45,432 nucleotides of DNA from a virus: positions 1 through 45,432 of IMG/VR virus record IMGVR_UViG_3300007346_000050. The stretch is one strand, 5' to 3'. Shown in pieces: positions 39,355 through 45,178 of the stretch (position 1 is the first letter of the stretch; every line of letters starts with the position of its first letter). Below the pieces are notes generated by a model that was given only the letters and a program-made list of their open reading frames with translations, was not told the DNA's origin and searched no databases. A program made the translations under genes and the position numbers.

Positions 39355-39576
39355 ATGACTACTTCTATTCAGCCTAAGACAAGCAAGAAGGAATTGGCTG
39401 GAACCCTCTTGCTAATTCTATTTACTTCCTCTCCTATCCTCCTTCTTGGTGGATGGATTCTATTTCCTTTTGTCGGCTGTGTGTATGGCATAGGCTGCGG
39501 TTTTTACTATATTACCGATAAGACTTGTAAGGCTTCCTCTCGTTTGTGGAAGGCTGTCTACCCCCGTATCCCTTAA
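39355..39576 (+). CDS. Small membrane protein with two hydrophobic segments
   Basis: A 73-residue protein from ATG 39355; a GTG at 39337 in frame is possible but would lack the leader seen in the other units. Segments LAGTLLLILFTSSPILLLGG and WILFPFVGCVYGIGCGFYYI are strongly hydrophobic, with a basic start (KTSKKE) and end. It could be a holin or a host-membrane modulator; no motif decides. Confidence 0.6.
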   Translation: MTTSIQPKTSKKELAGTLLLILFTSSPILLLGGWILFPFVGCVYGIGCGFYYITDKTCKASSRLWKAVYPRIP

Positions 39577-39590
39577 TTGTATACCCCTTC

Positions 39591-39616
39591 ACCCGCTAAC
39601 GCGGGTGTTTTTCTTT
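39591..39616 (+). terminator. Terminator, UAAC tetraloop
   Basis: ACCCGC-TAAC-GCGGGT followed by GTTTTTCTTTT. Confidence 0.75.
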
Positions 39617-39632
39617 TGTGTTGTTATCAATT

Positions 39633-39863
39633 ATGATTATGTCTGGTTTGAAGTCTGTTGTGTTGACTCGCGGTAATGCCTCTTGGCGTCTTATCCGCTT
39701 TAGCGACGACTGCTTCGTTGCCAAGAATGGCTTCGGTAAGCAACACGTCTTCCGTAGCGGCTATGAGATGACTCACTTCGAGGATTTCCTCCTCGCTAAG
39801 GGTTTCACTCCCCTCACTCGTAACCGTAGCCTGGCTACCCTTAAGAAGCAGGCTGTTGCCTGA
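39633..39863 (+). CDS. 76-residue basic small protein
   Basis: ATG at 39633 or 39639 (MIMSGLKSVVLTRG or MSGLKSVV). The protein is beta-like with spaced charges (ASWRLIRFSDDCFVAKNGFG, RSGYEMTHFEDFLLAKGFTP) and a basic end (RNRSLATLKKQAVA). No recognised family. The codons look well adapted (many CGT/CGC, TTC/AAG). Terminator follows within 10 nt. Confidence 0.6.
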   Translation: MIMSGLKSVVLTRGNASWRLIRFSDDCFVAKNGFGKQHVFRSGYEMTHFEDFLLAKGFTPLTRNRSLATLKKQAVA

Positions 39864-39872
39864 TAACCTAAG

Positions 39873-39896
39873 ACTCCCCCCTACCGGGGAGTTTTT
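39873..39896 (+). terminator. Terminator
   Basis: Seven-bp stem ACTCCCC / GGGGAGT with a six-base loop (CCTACC) followed by five Ts. Confidence 0.75.
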
Positions 39897-39924
39897 CGTG
39901 TGGTGTTATTGTTTATTTCTTACT

Positions 39925-40122
39925 ATGACTTACGATTTCGACACTCTTTATAAGGAGTTTCTTACTCGCCAAGCCGATCGTCGGCCTGACAAAGAGTATG
40001 GTGTATTAGATTTTGTCAACTACTGCCTTGGTGACATCTGTGTGTCGCTAGACAATGGCGATGCCTTGACTGAAAAGCAGCAGTTTCTTTGGGATTATAT
40101 TCAGGCTAACTATTCCGTTTAG
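39925..40122 (+). CDS. 65-residue acidic small protein
   Basis: Protein from ATG 39925 (MTYDFDTLYKEFLTRQADRR, VLDFVNYCLGDICVSLDNGD). It is acidic and mainly helical, with no recognised family. It overlaps the convergent 40106-41137 gene by 17 nt, and its expected terminator is missing here but present beyond that gene at 41180. Confidence 0.65.
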   Translation: MTYDFDTLYKEFLTRQADRRPDKEYGVLDFVNYCLGDICVSLDNGDALTEKQQFLWDYIQANYSV

Positions 40123-41137
40123 CCCAATCCAAAGCTTCTAATACCTCCTTGGCGATATATTCTGTATCTGGTTTTGACATCTCCTCGATCATATTGACGG
40201 GGAGATACAAATCCATCGATTTCCTATAGTCATCATTTAAGACTGCTCCTCCTAATTTCTCATACTCAGCTTTAGTCATTCCCATTAGATTATTTCTAAG
40301 TTTCTCTTGATCTTGAGCTATCACTCGTGAAGGAATCATGGGATCGTATGGCCCGTGACCTTTTCTTAATGAGTATGCCTCGAATTCACGTGGATCATTA
40401 TATCCTCCAATGATTACATCTTTAACGTGTGATTCTTTAAATGGCTTACGCTGATCTACCCCGTTTCTCATCCTTGGACGTCCAAACTTTTGACCAACAA
40501 CCTCTCTACTCTCGAACATTTTTCCTGGACGAGCGTATGGTGACCTACGTTGAATTTCCTGTTTAATAACTCCAAATGTGTCATTAGGTGATGCTTTATC
40601 GTAAATTTCAGATGCTAACCCTGCAGGTGTATTTAGGATTGGCATTAATGTCCCCATCTCTTCACCTGTAATAATATTTGGCAGTGTATTTCTGTTTTGA
40701 ACATCAATATACTGCTTTACGTTGTCTACCATACGAACTAAATCAGTTGCAGTAGGATCATCTTGGTTGTTTAATTTAGTCTTAATACCTGATGAATTCA
40801 ATATCTCATTCATAATATGTTCCGAAGTTTCTGCTTGCGGAACACCAAATCCAACGTGTCTACTCCATTTTGTGTCTGGATCTAAAGACCACTTTACATA
40901 CATACCGGCTTCTTTACTAGACAGACCGAATTTAGTCTGAAGTATTGCTTTAGCGTGGTTTGGACTCAGGTATCCAGTTTGTATTTCTCTATGCAAATTA
41001 TCTTGCTCTTGACGCCAAGCTCTACCTGATTGACCCCAGTAATATGGATCATCTTGATTTACCATACGTCTCTCTGAGTGTGGCGTTTTAAGATAATCAA
41101 CTAACTTAGCAATCCGTTGATTGGCAAATCTAGGCAT
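40106..41137 (-). CDS. 343-residue hypothetical protein, isolated minus-strand gene
   Basis: A charged, polar protein (RFANQRIAKLVDYLKTPHSE, YLSPNHAKAILQTKFGLSSK, FESREVVGQKFGRPRMRNGV) with no motif I recognise. It resembles in composition the large virion-type proteins of the left arm (many R, N, P, M). It is the only minus-strand gene within the rightward array, with its own promoter-like element (41157-41166). It appears inserted between the 39925 gene and that gene's hairpin. Confidence 0.65.
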   Translation of the reverse strand: MPRFANQRIAKLVDYLKTPHSERRMVNQDDPYYWGQSGRAWRQEQDNLHREIQTGYLSPNHAKAILQTKFGLSSKEAGMYVKWSLDPDTKWSRHVGFGVPQAETSEHIMNEILNSSGIKTKLNNQDDPTATDLVRMVDNVKQYIDVQNRNTLPNIITGEEMGTLMPILNTPAGLASEIYDKASPNDTFGVIKQEIQRRSPYARPGKMFESREVVGQKFGRPRMRNGVDQRKPFKESHVKDVIIGGYNDPREFEAYSLRKGHGPYDPMIPSRVIAQDQEKLRNNLMGMTKAEYEKLGGAVLNDDYRKSMDLYLPVNMIEEMSKPDTEYIAKEVLEALDWAKRNS

Positions 41138-41156
41138 AGTTATAACTAATACACTT

Positions 41157-41166
41157 ATTAATTGTA
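41157..41166 (-). promoter_or_regulatory. Candidate phage promoter, -10-like element
   Basis: Minus strand TACAATTAAT, 19 nt before the ATG at 41137. Confidence 0.4.
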
Positions 41167-41179
41167 ACTATCTATGTTT

Positions 41180-41199
41180 ACCCACTATCGTGGGTTTTT
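41180..41199 (+). terminator. Terminator, UAUC tetraloop
   Basis: ACCCAC-TATC-GTGGGT followed by TTTTATT. No plus-strand gene ends just before it; probably the displaced terminator of the 39925-40122 gene. Confidence 0.7.
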
Positions 41200-41230
41200 A
41201 TTGATCTTGTGTCTCTTCTCGTTTATCGAT

Positions 41231-41353
41231 ATGAATGTCCCTAATTATCAACATCACTCTAAGAAAGCACAGAAGCCAAGGCGTAAGCCACAGGCTATGA
41301 GAGCCCGTAAGGCTGCTTTGAAAGCTCTTAAGAGGAAACTCCTTGCCCGCTAG
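41231..41353 (+). CDS. 40-residue very basic small protein
   Basis: ORF starting MNVPNYQHHSKKAQKPRRKP and ending ALKRKLLAR. Sixteen of its 40 residues are Lys or Arg, so nucleic-acid binding is plausible. The TAG stop is inside the loop of its own terminator (GCCCGC-TAGC-GCGGGC), so hairpin and coding end are fused. Confidence 0.65.
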   Translation: MNVPNYQHHSKKAQKPRRKPQAMRARKAALKALKRKLLAR

Positions 41354-41370
41354 CGCGGGCTTTATTCTTT
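41345..41370 (+). terminator. Terminator, UAGC tetraloop containing the stop codon
   Basis: GCCCGC-TAGC-GCGGGC followed by TTTATTCTTT. The loop's TAG is the in-frame stop of the 41231 gene. Confidence 0.75.
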
Positions 41371-41392
41371 AGTGTTCCTCGTATATTTATAG

Positions 41393-41536
41393 ATGTCTGC
41401 ATTCATCGAAGCCTACCGTGAATACCTGGAACGTATGATCGATCAGTCAGATGATCTTGTTACTGTAGATCTATTTACTGTCCCTGAGACTGTTGACACT
41501 GAAGGTGTCATCACTGAATGGGCAGACGTCTCCTAA
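41393..41536 (+). CDS. 47-residue acidic small protein
   Basis: ORF MSAFIEAYREYLERMIDQSD, then LVTVDLFTVPETVDTEGVIT, ending EWADVS. Its N-terminal half is helical. It stands next to a very basic small gene, a charge-complementary pair, though an interaction is only a guess. TATATT lies a few bases before the ATG. Confidence 0.6.
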   Translation: MSAFIEAYREYLERMIDQSDDLVTVDLFTVPETVDTEGVITEWADVS

Positions 41537-41547
41537 CAGCTGTATAC

Positions 41548-41573
41548 GCCCCCTATTGGGGGCTTTGTCCTTT
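41548..41573 (+). terminator. Terminator, UAUU loop
   Basis: GCCCCC-TATT-GGGGGC followed by TTTGTCCTTT. Confidence 0.75.
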
Positions 41574-41593
41574 GTTGTTCTCTATATATTCAT

Positions 41594-41716
41594 ATGTACT
41601 ATCCTCTACCGTTCGAAGCAGACCGTTGGCTGACTGAGAACTTTGTCTACACACGCATTGGTGACGCTTGGTACTCCTGGACTTGGCGTGGCACTCCCCT
41701 GTCGTGTGACATCTGA
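41594..41716 (+). CDS. 40-residue aromatic-rich small protein
   Basis: ORF MYYPLPFEADRWLTENFVYT, then RIGDAWYSWTWRGTPLSCDI. Four Trp and five Tyr in 40 residues. Too short for a domain call; the flanking hairpins and clean leader support it as a real unit. Confidence 0.55.
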   Translation: MYYPLPFEADRWLTENFVYTRIGDAWYSWTWRGTPLSCDI

Positions 41717-41722
41717 CCTCTC

Positions 41723-41745
41723 GCCCCCTAACGGGGGCTTTGTCG
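41723..41745 (+). terminator. Terminator, UAAC tetraloop
   Basis: GCCCCC-TAAC-GGGGGC followed by TTTGTC. Confidence 0.7.
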
Positions 41746-41788
41746 TCTTGTGCCCTTATGGGCTTGTTCACTTACTCTGTATATTTCT

Positions 41789-42079
41789 ATGGCTGCTATT
41801 CACAAGTCTGTTGACACCTCCTCTGGTGCAGCACTTGACTTTTTGACTGACCAGAATGCACTCACCATTGCTGCTGTTGGCACTGGTGTTGCTACCTTTG
41901 GTGGCGCTGCATTCATTGCTACTGCTGTAGCCCCTGGCTATGTCATTGGTGGCACTCTTGCCACTGGCTTACTTGCCACTGGTGGTCATCTCAAGCAGAC
42001 CACTGGCTCTTACCTGCCTTTCCTTGGCAATAAGGAAGAGCCTGCTGTAGCACCTGCTGCTGAGCCTGTTGCTGTCTGA
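41789..42079 (+). CDS. 96-residue Gly/Ala-rich membrane protein
   Basis: ATG 41789 is chosen because TATATTTCT precedes it as in the neighbouring units. Two Gly/Ala hydrophobic stretches (LTIAAVGTGVATFGGAAFIA and AVAPGYVIGGTLATGLLATG) make a hairpin-like membrane insert. The polar end is Pro/Ala/Glu-rich. Possible holin or envelope-acting protein; unproven. Confidence 0.6.
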   Translation: MAAIHKSVDTSSGAALDFLTDQNALTIAAVGTGVATFGGAAFIATAVAPGYVIGGTLATGLLATGGHLKQTTGSYLPFLGNKEEPAVAPAAEPVAV

Positions 42080-42086
42080 CACACTC

Positions 42087-42110
42087 ACCCCGCTTCGGCG
42101 GGGTTTTTTC
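42087..42110 (+). terminator. Terminator, UUCG tetraloop
   Basis: ACCCCGC-TTCG-GCGGGGT followed by six Ts; a classic strong terminator. Confidence 0.9.
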
Positions 42111-42135
42111 TCGTGTGTTATCTGTCTAACTTACT

Positions 42136-42846
42136 GTGACTTCTATTTTTACTGGTACTACTGCTGGTCTTGATCACTACGGCTATCAACAAGCAGACAA
42201 TAACTGGAAGAACTTATCCCAATCGCAGCGTGACTACTTTAGTCATTTAGCTGATGAAGACCCTGAGCGTACTGCTCAAGCCTTCTATGAAGATACTATT
42301 CCTGTTGAACTACAAGATAAGCCGGAGCTTGTTGAGAAGTACTTGAACGGTGACGCCGAACTCGGTGTTACTGACAAGGACTGGTTTCACGACGTTTCTG
42401 TTAAGAATGGCGGCTCTGGCTCTGCTGATAACGGACGATTTGAGGATGCCTCTGTTAACCGTTCTAGGCAAGAGGCTAACAGCACTTTTGAGGAACAGTA
42501 CGACGCTGATTTCGAGTCTGAAGAAGATGTCCAAACTCTCCTTGAATCCGCTGAAGATGTCGCTGATGCATCTGCTTGGGCTCTAGCTGCTGATGCTGCA
42601 GCTTCTGCTGGTGAGTTTGCATTGGACTTCCTTGCTCCTGTTGTTGGTGGAGGACTTGCAGCCAAAGTTGTTGCTGACAAGTGCGACACTATTGAGGAGA
42701 AGACTATTTATGGCTCAGCTGCTGGTATTGCTACAGCTGCTGTACTCTGCACTCCTGTTGGACAAGCTTGTGTAGCTGGCTATGTTGGCTTCAAGCTTGT
42801 TAAGAGGGGTGTCAAGCTATACAACAAGCACTTTGCTAATGCCTGA
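42136..42846 (+). CDS. 236-residue acidic protein with C-terminal membrane hairpin
   Basis: GTG start at 42136. The first 150 residues are acidic and soluble (LADEDPERTAQAFYEDTIPV, QYDADFESEEDVQTLLESAE). The C-terminal part is Gly/Ala-rich and hydrophobic (FALDFLAPVVGGGLAAKVVA and YGSAAGIATAAVLCTPVGQA), ending basic (KLVKRGVKLYNKHF). No enzyme motif. It is one of four consecutive units with Gly/Ala membrane segments. Confidence 0.6.
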   Translation: MTSIFTGTTAGLDHYGYQQADNNWKNLSQSQRDYFSHLADEDPERTAQAFYEDTIPVELQDKPELVEKYLNGDAELGVTDKDWFHDVSVKNGGSGSADNGRFEDASVNRSRQEANSTFEEQYDADFESEEDVQTLLESAEDVADASAWALAADAAASAGEFALDFLAPVVGGGLAAKVVADKCDTIEEKTIYGSAAGIATAAVLCTPVGQACVAGYVGFKLVKRGVKLYNKHFANA

Positions 42847-42854
42847 TCTTCCCT

Positions 42855-42886
42855 TCCCCCCTTCATTGGGGGATTATTTATCTTTT
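42855..42886 (+). terminator. Terminator-like hairpin
   Basis: Five C/G pairs around a seven-base loop, followed by ATTATTTATCTTTT. A promoter element follows at once. Confidence 0.65.
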
Positions 42887-42895
42887 ACAATAGAA
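42886..42895 (+). promoter_or_regulatory. Candidate phage promoter, -10-like element
   Basis: Plus strand TACAATAGAA, 20 nt before the GTG at 42916; the only small-array gene with this element. Confidence 0.55.
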
Positions 42896-42915
42896 CTATC
42901 TTGTGACTAATACCT

Positions 42916-43620
42916 GTGTCTTTACTTGCTGCTTTATCTGCTTTAGGTGTCGGCGCCTTTAACGCTAGAGAGTTAGGTCGTCGTAGACCTATTATGCGTA
43001 ATGCTAAACGAGCAGAGAAAGCACTTGATCGTGCATTTGATCAACGTGTTGATGAATTAAGGCCTGGCACTAGTGCTGCTTATGGACTTGAGTATATTCA
43101 ACCACCTGACAAAGGTAATGCTTTAGCTAACCTTCACTATGATTTACAGCACGGTAAAGATGCAGCTAGTTCTAGCTCACCATTACAAGAACCTGGTATC
43201 AAGATTAACCCTAATGCTGACCGTGTGTATTTGGCTCACGAGATGGGTCACCTGGCTTCACAAAAGACAGACATTGGTCATCTTGTGGCTTCACTACGGG
43301 CTAATCCTAAACTTAAGAATGCACTCCTTGGCGCTATGGTAACTGTGCCTGGAGTTGCAGCAGCTCTTGAGGCTGGTGATGATGATATGGATACTTCACT
43401 TGCTATGGCTACATTAGCGAGTGCTCCCACTCTTGTTGATGAGATGTTAGCTTCTAAGAATGGACTTGCGATTATGGATACTGCTGGTATGCGTGCTTCC
43501 TTAGGTCAACGTGGGAAGTTAGCTACCGGTCTATTGTCTTATCTTGCTGCACCGTTGATTGCAGGTGCTGCTGGCAATATTGTCGGTAACCAGTTTGATG
43601 CAGATCCTTCTGGTTTATAA
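42916..43620 (+). CDS. Putative membrane-embedded zinc metallopeptidase
   Basis: A 234-residue protein from GTG 42916. HEMGH (residues 108-112) is an HExxH zinc/catalytic motif in the context VYLAHEMGHLASQ. About 64 residues later comes DEMLASKNGL, with E176 as possible third ligand, like the E-x-x-A-S-x-x-x-L of the YugP-type neutral zinc peptidases. An N-terminal hydrophobic segment and two Gly/Ala segments (NALLGAMVTVPGVAAALEAG and LSYLAAPLIAGAAGNIVG) suggest membrane embedding. Family match is by motif order only. Its promoter is of the late type, unlike its neighbours. Confidence 0.6.
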   Translation: MSLLAALSALGVGAFNARELGRRRPIMRNAKRAEKALDRAFDQRVDELRPGTSAAYGLEYIQPPDKGNALANLHYDLQHGKDAASSSSPLQEPGIKINPNADRVYLAHEMGHLASQKTDIGHLVASLRANPKLKNALLGAMVTVPGVAAALEAGDDDMDTSLAMATLASAPTLVDEMLASKNGLAIMDTAGMRASLGQRGKLATGLLSYLAAPLIAGAAGNIVGNQFDADPSGL

Positions 43621-43627
43621 ACTCTTC

Positions 43628-43649
43628 CCCCTCTATCGAGGGGTTTTTT
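43628..43649 (+). terminator. Terminator, UAUC tetraloop
   Basis: CCCCTC-TATC-GAGGGG followed by six Ts. Identical hairpin occurs at 44470. Confidence 0.85.
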
Positions 43650-43674
43650 CTTTTGTGTTCTTCTATCTTTTGAT

Positions 43675-43869
43675 ATGAAACTCTCTGATGTAGATACTAA
43701 AGAAGTACTGTCTGATAATAATCTAGCTCGTGGTTTCATTACCTCAGCACTCTTTGGAGCCGGTACTGCTTTATTAGTACCTGCTTTGCTTCCTGTTGCT
43801 TTAACCGGTATGGCTGCTACACAAGCCATTTACTGGGGAAAGGAACTGTCTAAATCCAAAGATGCTTGA
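43675..43869 (+). CDS. 64-residue small membrane protein
   Basis: Charged start (MKLSDVDTKEVLSDNNLARG), then one or two hydrophobic segments (LFGAGTALLVPALLPVALTG, MAATQAIYWG) and a basic end (KELSKSKDA). It lacks the usual terminator right after its stop; the matching hairpin lies after the LAGLIDADG gene at 44470. Unknown function. Confidence 0.6.
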   Translation: MKLSDVDTKEVLSDNNLARGFITSALFGAGTALLVPALLPVALTGMAATQAIYWGKELSKSKDA

Positions 43870-43965
43870 ATATTTTATGATTGTACTAGTCCTCCCGAGA
43901 CTTTAAACCTGGCGCTGGCGTTAGGACTGGGTTTCGATTACCCACATCTCCATTGCTTATATCTT
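43870..43965 (+). ncRNA. Left flank of the LAGLIDADG gene, possibly structured RNA
   Basis: Non-coding. It contains TGGGT-TTCGATT-ACCCA (43928-43944), which has the exact geometry of a tRNA T-arm, but no acceptor or anticodon arm completes a tRNA. TGGCGTT (43916-43922) pairs with AACGCCA at 44396, and GGACTGG (43924-43930) pairs with CCAGTCC at 44448, in interleaved (pseudoknot) order. A group I intron remnant is possible but not established. Confidence 0.3.
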
Positions 43966-44415
43966 ATGAACGAAATCGATTATGCATATTGTGCTGGAAT
44001 TATAGATGGCGAAGGCAGTATCTTGCTTGCTAAAAGCGGTACTACTCGTCATCCTGCTATTTCAGTCACTAATACCTCTTTACCTATGCTTGAGTTTCTC
44101 CGCTCTCTTTTTGGTGGCTCTATACGCAAGCAGAAGACTTACAAACCTCATCACAAGGAAGCTTGGGTATGGGGTGTAAGCTATCAAAGAGCTATGCATA
44201 TGATTGATTGTATACTTCCCTATATGAAAGACGAAGAGAAAGTACGTCGAGCTATCATCATCATTGATGAATGGAATGACGCTACTCCTTCTAATGGAAG
44301 ATATACAGATGAATTGCTTGCTTTAAAAGAGGCAATCATCTATCGTTTCTTTAACGGGGATGAAAGGCTTTCGACTGCGCTGGTGAATTCGGTTAAACGC
44401 CAACTCTATCGTTAA
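43966..44415 (+). CDS. LAGLIDADG homing endonuclease
   Basis: A 149-residue protein with one LAGLIDADG-type helix (YAYCAGIIDGEGSILLAKSG, the G-x-x-D-G-E-G form) and the usual downstream pattern (LPMLEFLRSLFGGSIRKQKT, then WGVSYQRAMHMIDCILPYMK). A single motif means it acts as a homodimer. It is the second homing endonuclease in the window and lies between the 43675 gene and that gene's likely terminator. Confidence 0.9.
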   Translation: MNEIDYAYCAGIIDGEGSILLAKSGTTRHPAISVTNTSLPMLEFLRSLFGGSIRKQKTYKPHHKEAWVWGVSYQRAMHMIDCILPYMKDEEKVRRAIIIIDEWNDATPSNGRYTDELLALKEAIIYRFFNGDERLSTALVNSVKRQLYR

Positions 44416-44469
44416 ATTCGAGCGCACTGCAGTAGCTGTCTGAGCTACCAGTCCGTGACGAACCTATGG
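44416..44469 (+). ncRNA. Right flank of the LAGLIDADG gene, possibly structured RNA
   Basis: Non-coding. It has a perfect hairpin GTAGCT-GTCTG-AGCTAC (44432-44448) followed by CCAGTCC (44448-44454), complementary to the left flank. The long-range pairings make an intron-like fold conceivable; I could not build the full group I core. Confidence 0.3.
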
Positions 44470-44492
44470 CCCCTCTATCGAGGGGTTTTTTC
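44470..44492 (+). terminator. Terminator, UAUC tetraloop
   Basis: CCCCTC-TATC-GAGGGG followed by seven Ts; same hairpin as at 43628. Confidence 0.85.
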
Positions 44493-44516
44493 TAAGTTGT
44501 TCTTTGTATTTCTAAT

Positions 44517-44651
44517 ATGTATCTCGTTGAATATCGTACACCTTACACAAACGAAATTCGTACTCAAGAATTTCCTAACCGTAAAGAAGCTGAACGTATG
44601 GCTGCCTTTTACCGCTCTTGTGGTGTGAAGGCTGGCACTCGTTCTAACTGA
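44517..44651 (+). CDS. 44-residue basic small protein
   Basis: ORF MYLVEYRTPYTNEIRTQEFP, then NRKEAERMAAFYRSCGVKAG, ending TRSN. A beta-beta-alpha pattern (EYRTP..EIRTQEF then a helix from residue 22) would fit a tiny modulator domain, but nothing identifies it. It has the array leader and its own terminator. Confidence 0.6.
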   Translation: MYLVEYRTPYTNEIRTQEFPNRKEAERMAAFYRSCGVKAGTRSN

Positions 44652-44659
44652 CAATACTC

Positions 44660-44683
44660 CCCCCGTATCCGGGGGTTTTTTTA
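44660..44683 (+). terminator. Terminator, UAUC loop
   Basis: CCCCCG-TATC-CGGGGG followed by seven Ts. Confidence 0.85.
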
Positions 44684-44712
44684 TTGTTGTTCCTTTGCAA
44701 TTGTGTCTGAAT

Positions 44713-44826
44713 ATGACTGTAAATCAACTGCGCTATATCCTCCGTATGGCTAAAAAGGAGGCGCGTAACTATAACGAGCAATCGAAATCTATTGCTGATA
44801 TGCGTACACAACTGGTCGTTATCTGA
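44713..44826 (+). CDS. 37-residue basic helical protein
   Basis: ORF MTVNQLRYILRMAKKEARNY, then NEQSKSIADMRTQLVVI. It is amphipathic and helical, net basic. It is the last unit before genes with normal Shine-Dalgarno sequences and has no hairpin after it. Confidence 0.5.
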   Translation: MTVNQLRYILRMAKKEARNYNEQSKSIADMRTQLVVI

Positions 44827-44858
44827 CTTAAGCTATACATATAACGCGGAGATTTATC

Positions 44859-45044
44859 TTGGCTTATGTTATAGCAATACTTCTGCTTATCTTCAGTCCT
44901 ACCACCTATCAAGCATCAGCTGCTGATGGTGTTTTGTGTACTGAAGTTGCTGAAGTACTAGATGAATACATCGCTGACGGTGAGGATATCTCACTAGCTA
45001 CACGCGATGAAATTGTAGACCGTTGTATCGAACTGTACTCCTAA
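44859..45044 (+). CDS. 61-residue exported small protein
   Basis: TTG start at 44859, supported by GGAG 7 nt before it. A signal-peptide-like start (MAYVIAILLLIFSPTTYQAS, cleavage likely after ASA) is followed by an acidic helical domain with two Cys (CTEVAEVLDEYI, IVDRCIELYS), possibly a disulfide. Probably secreted or periplasmic. Only 10 nt separate it from the next gene, and no terminator intervenes. Confidence 0.6.
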   Translation: MAYVIAILLLIFSPTTYQASAADGVLCTEVAEVLDEYIADGEDISLATRDEIVDRCIELYS

Positions 45045-45054
45045 TTTATTTGAA

Positions 45055-45171
45055 ATGATTCACTACGATCAATCTACCGTTGTACTCGGTGTTGTCGGAC
45101 TGATTGGGGTACTTTCCTCAATTGTGATTCTGACTTATGCGTTCAAGCGTAATCAATCCTCTACTCTTTAA
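45055..45171 (+). CDS. 38-residue single-pass membrane peptide
   Basis: ORF MIHYDQSTVVLGVVGLIGVL, then SSIVILTYAFKRNQSSTL. One membrane segment (VVLGVVGLIGVLSSIVILTY) with a short basic tail. It sits between two genes with signal peptides, in what looks like a small envelope operon. Role unknown. Confidence 0.5.
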   Translation: MIHYDQSTVVLGVVGLIGVLSSIVILTYAFKRNQSSTL

Positions 45172-45178
45172 TTAAATA

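Noticed and set aside
43900-43952. Complete tRNA gene
   Set aside because: Only the T-arm fits. No matching 5' acceptor strand (GGAGATG) and no sound anticodon arm are present upstream.
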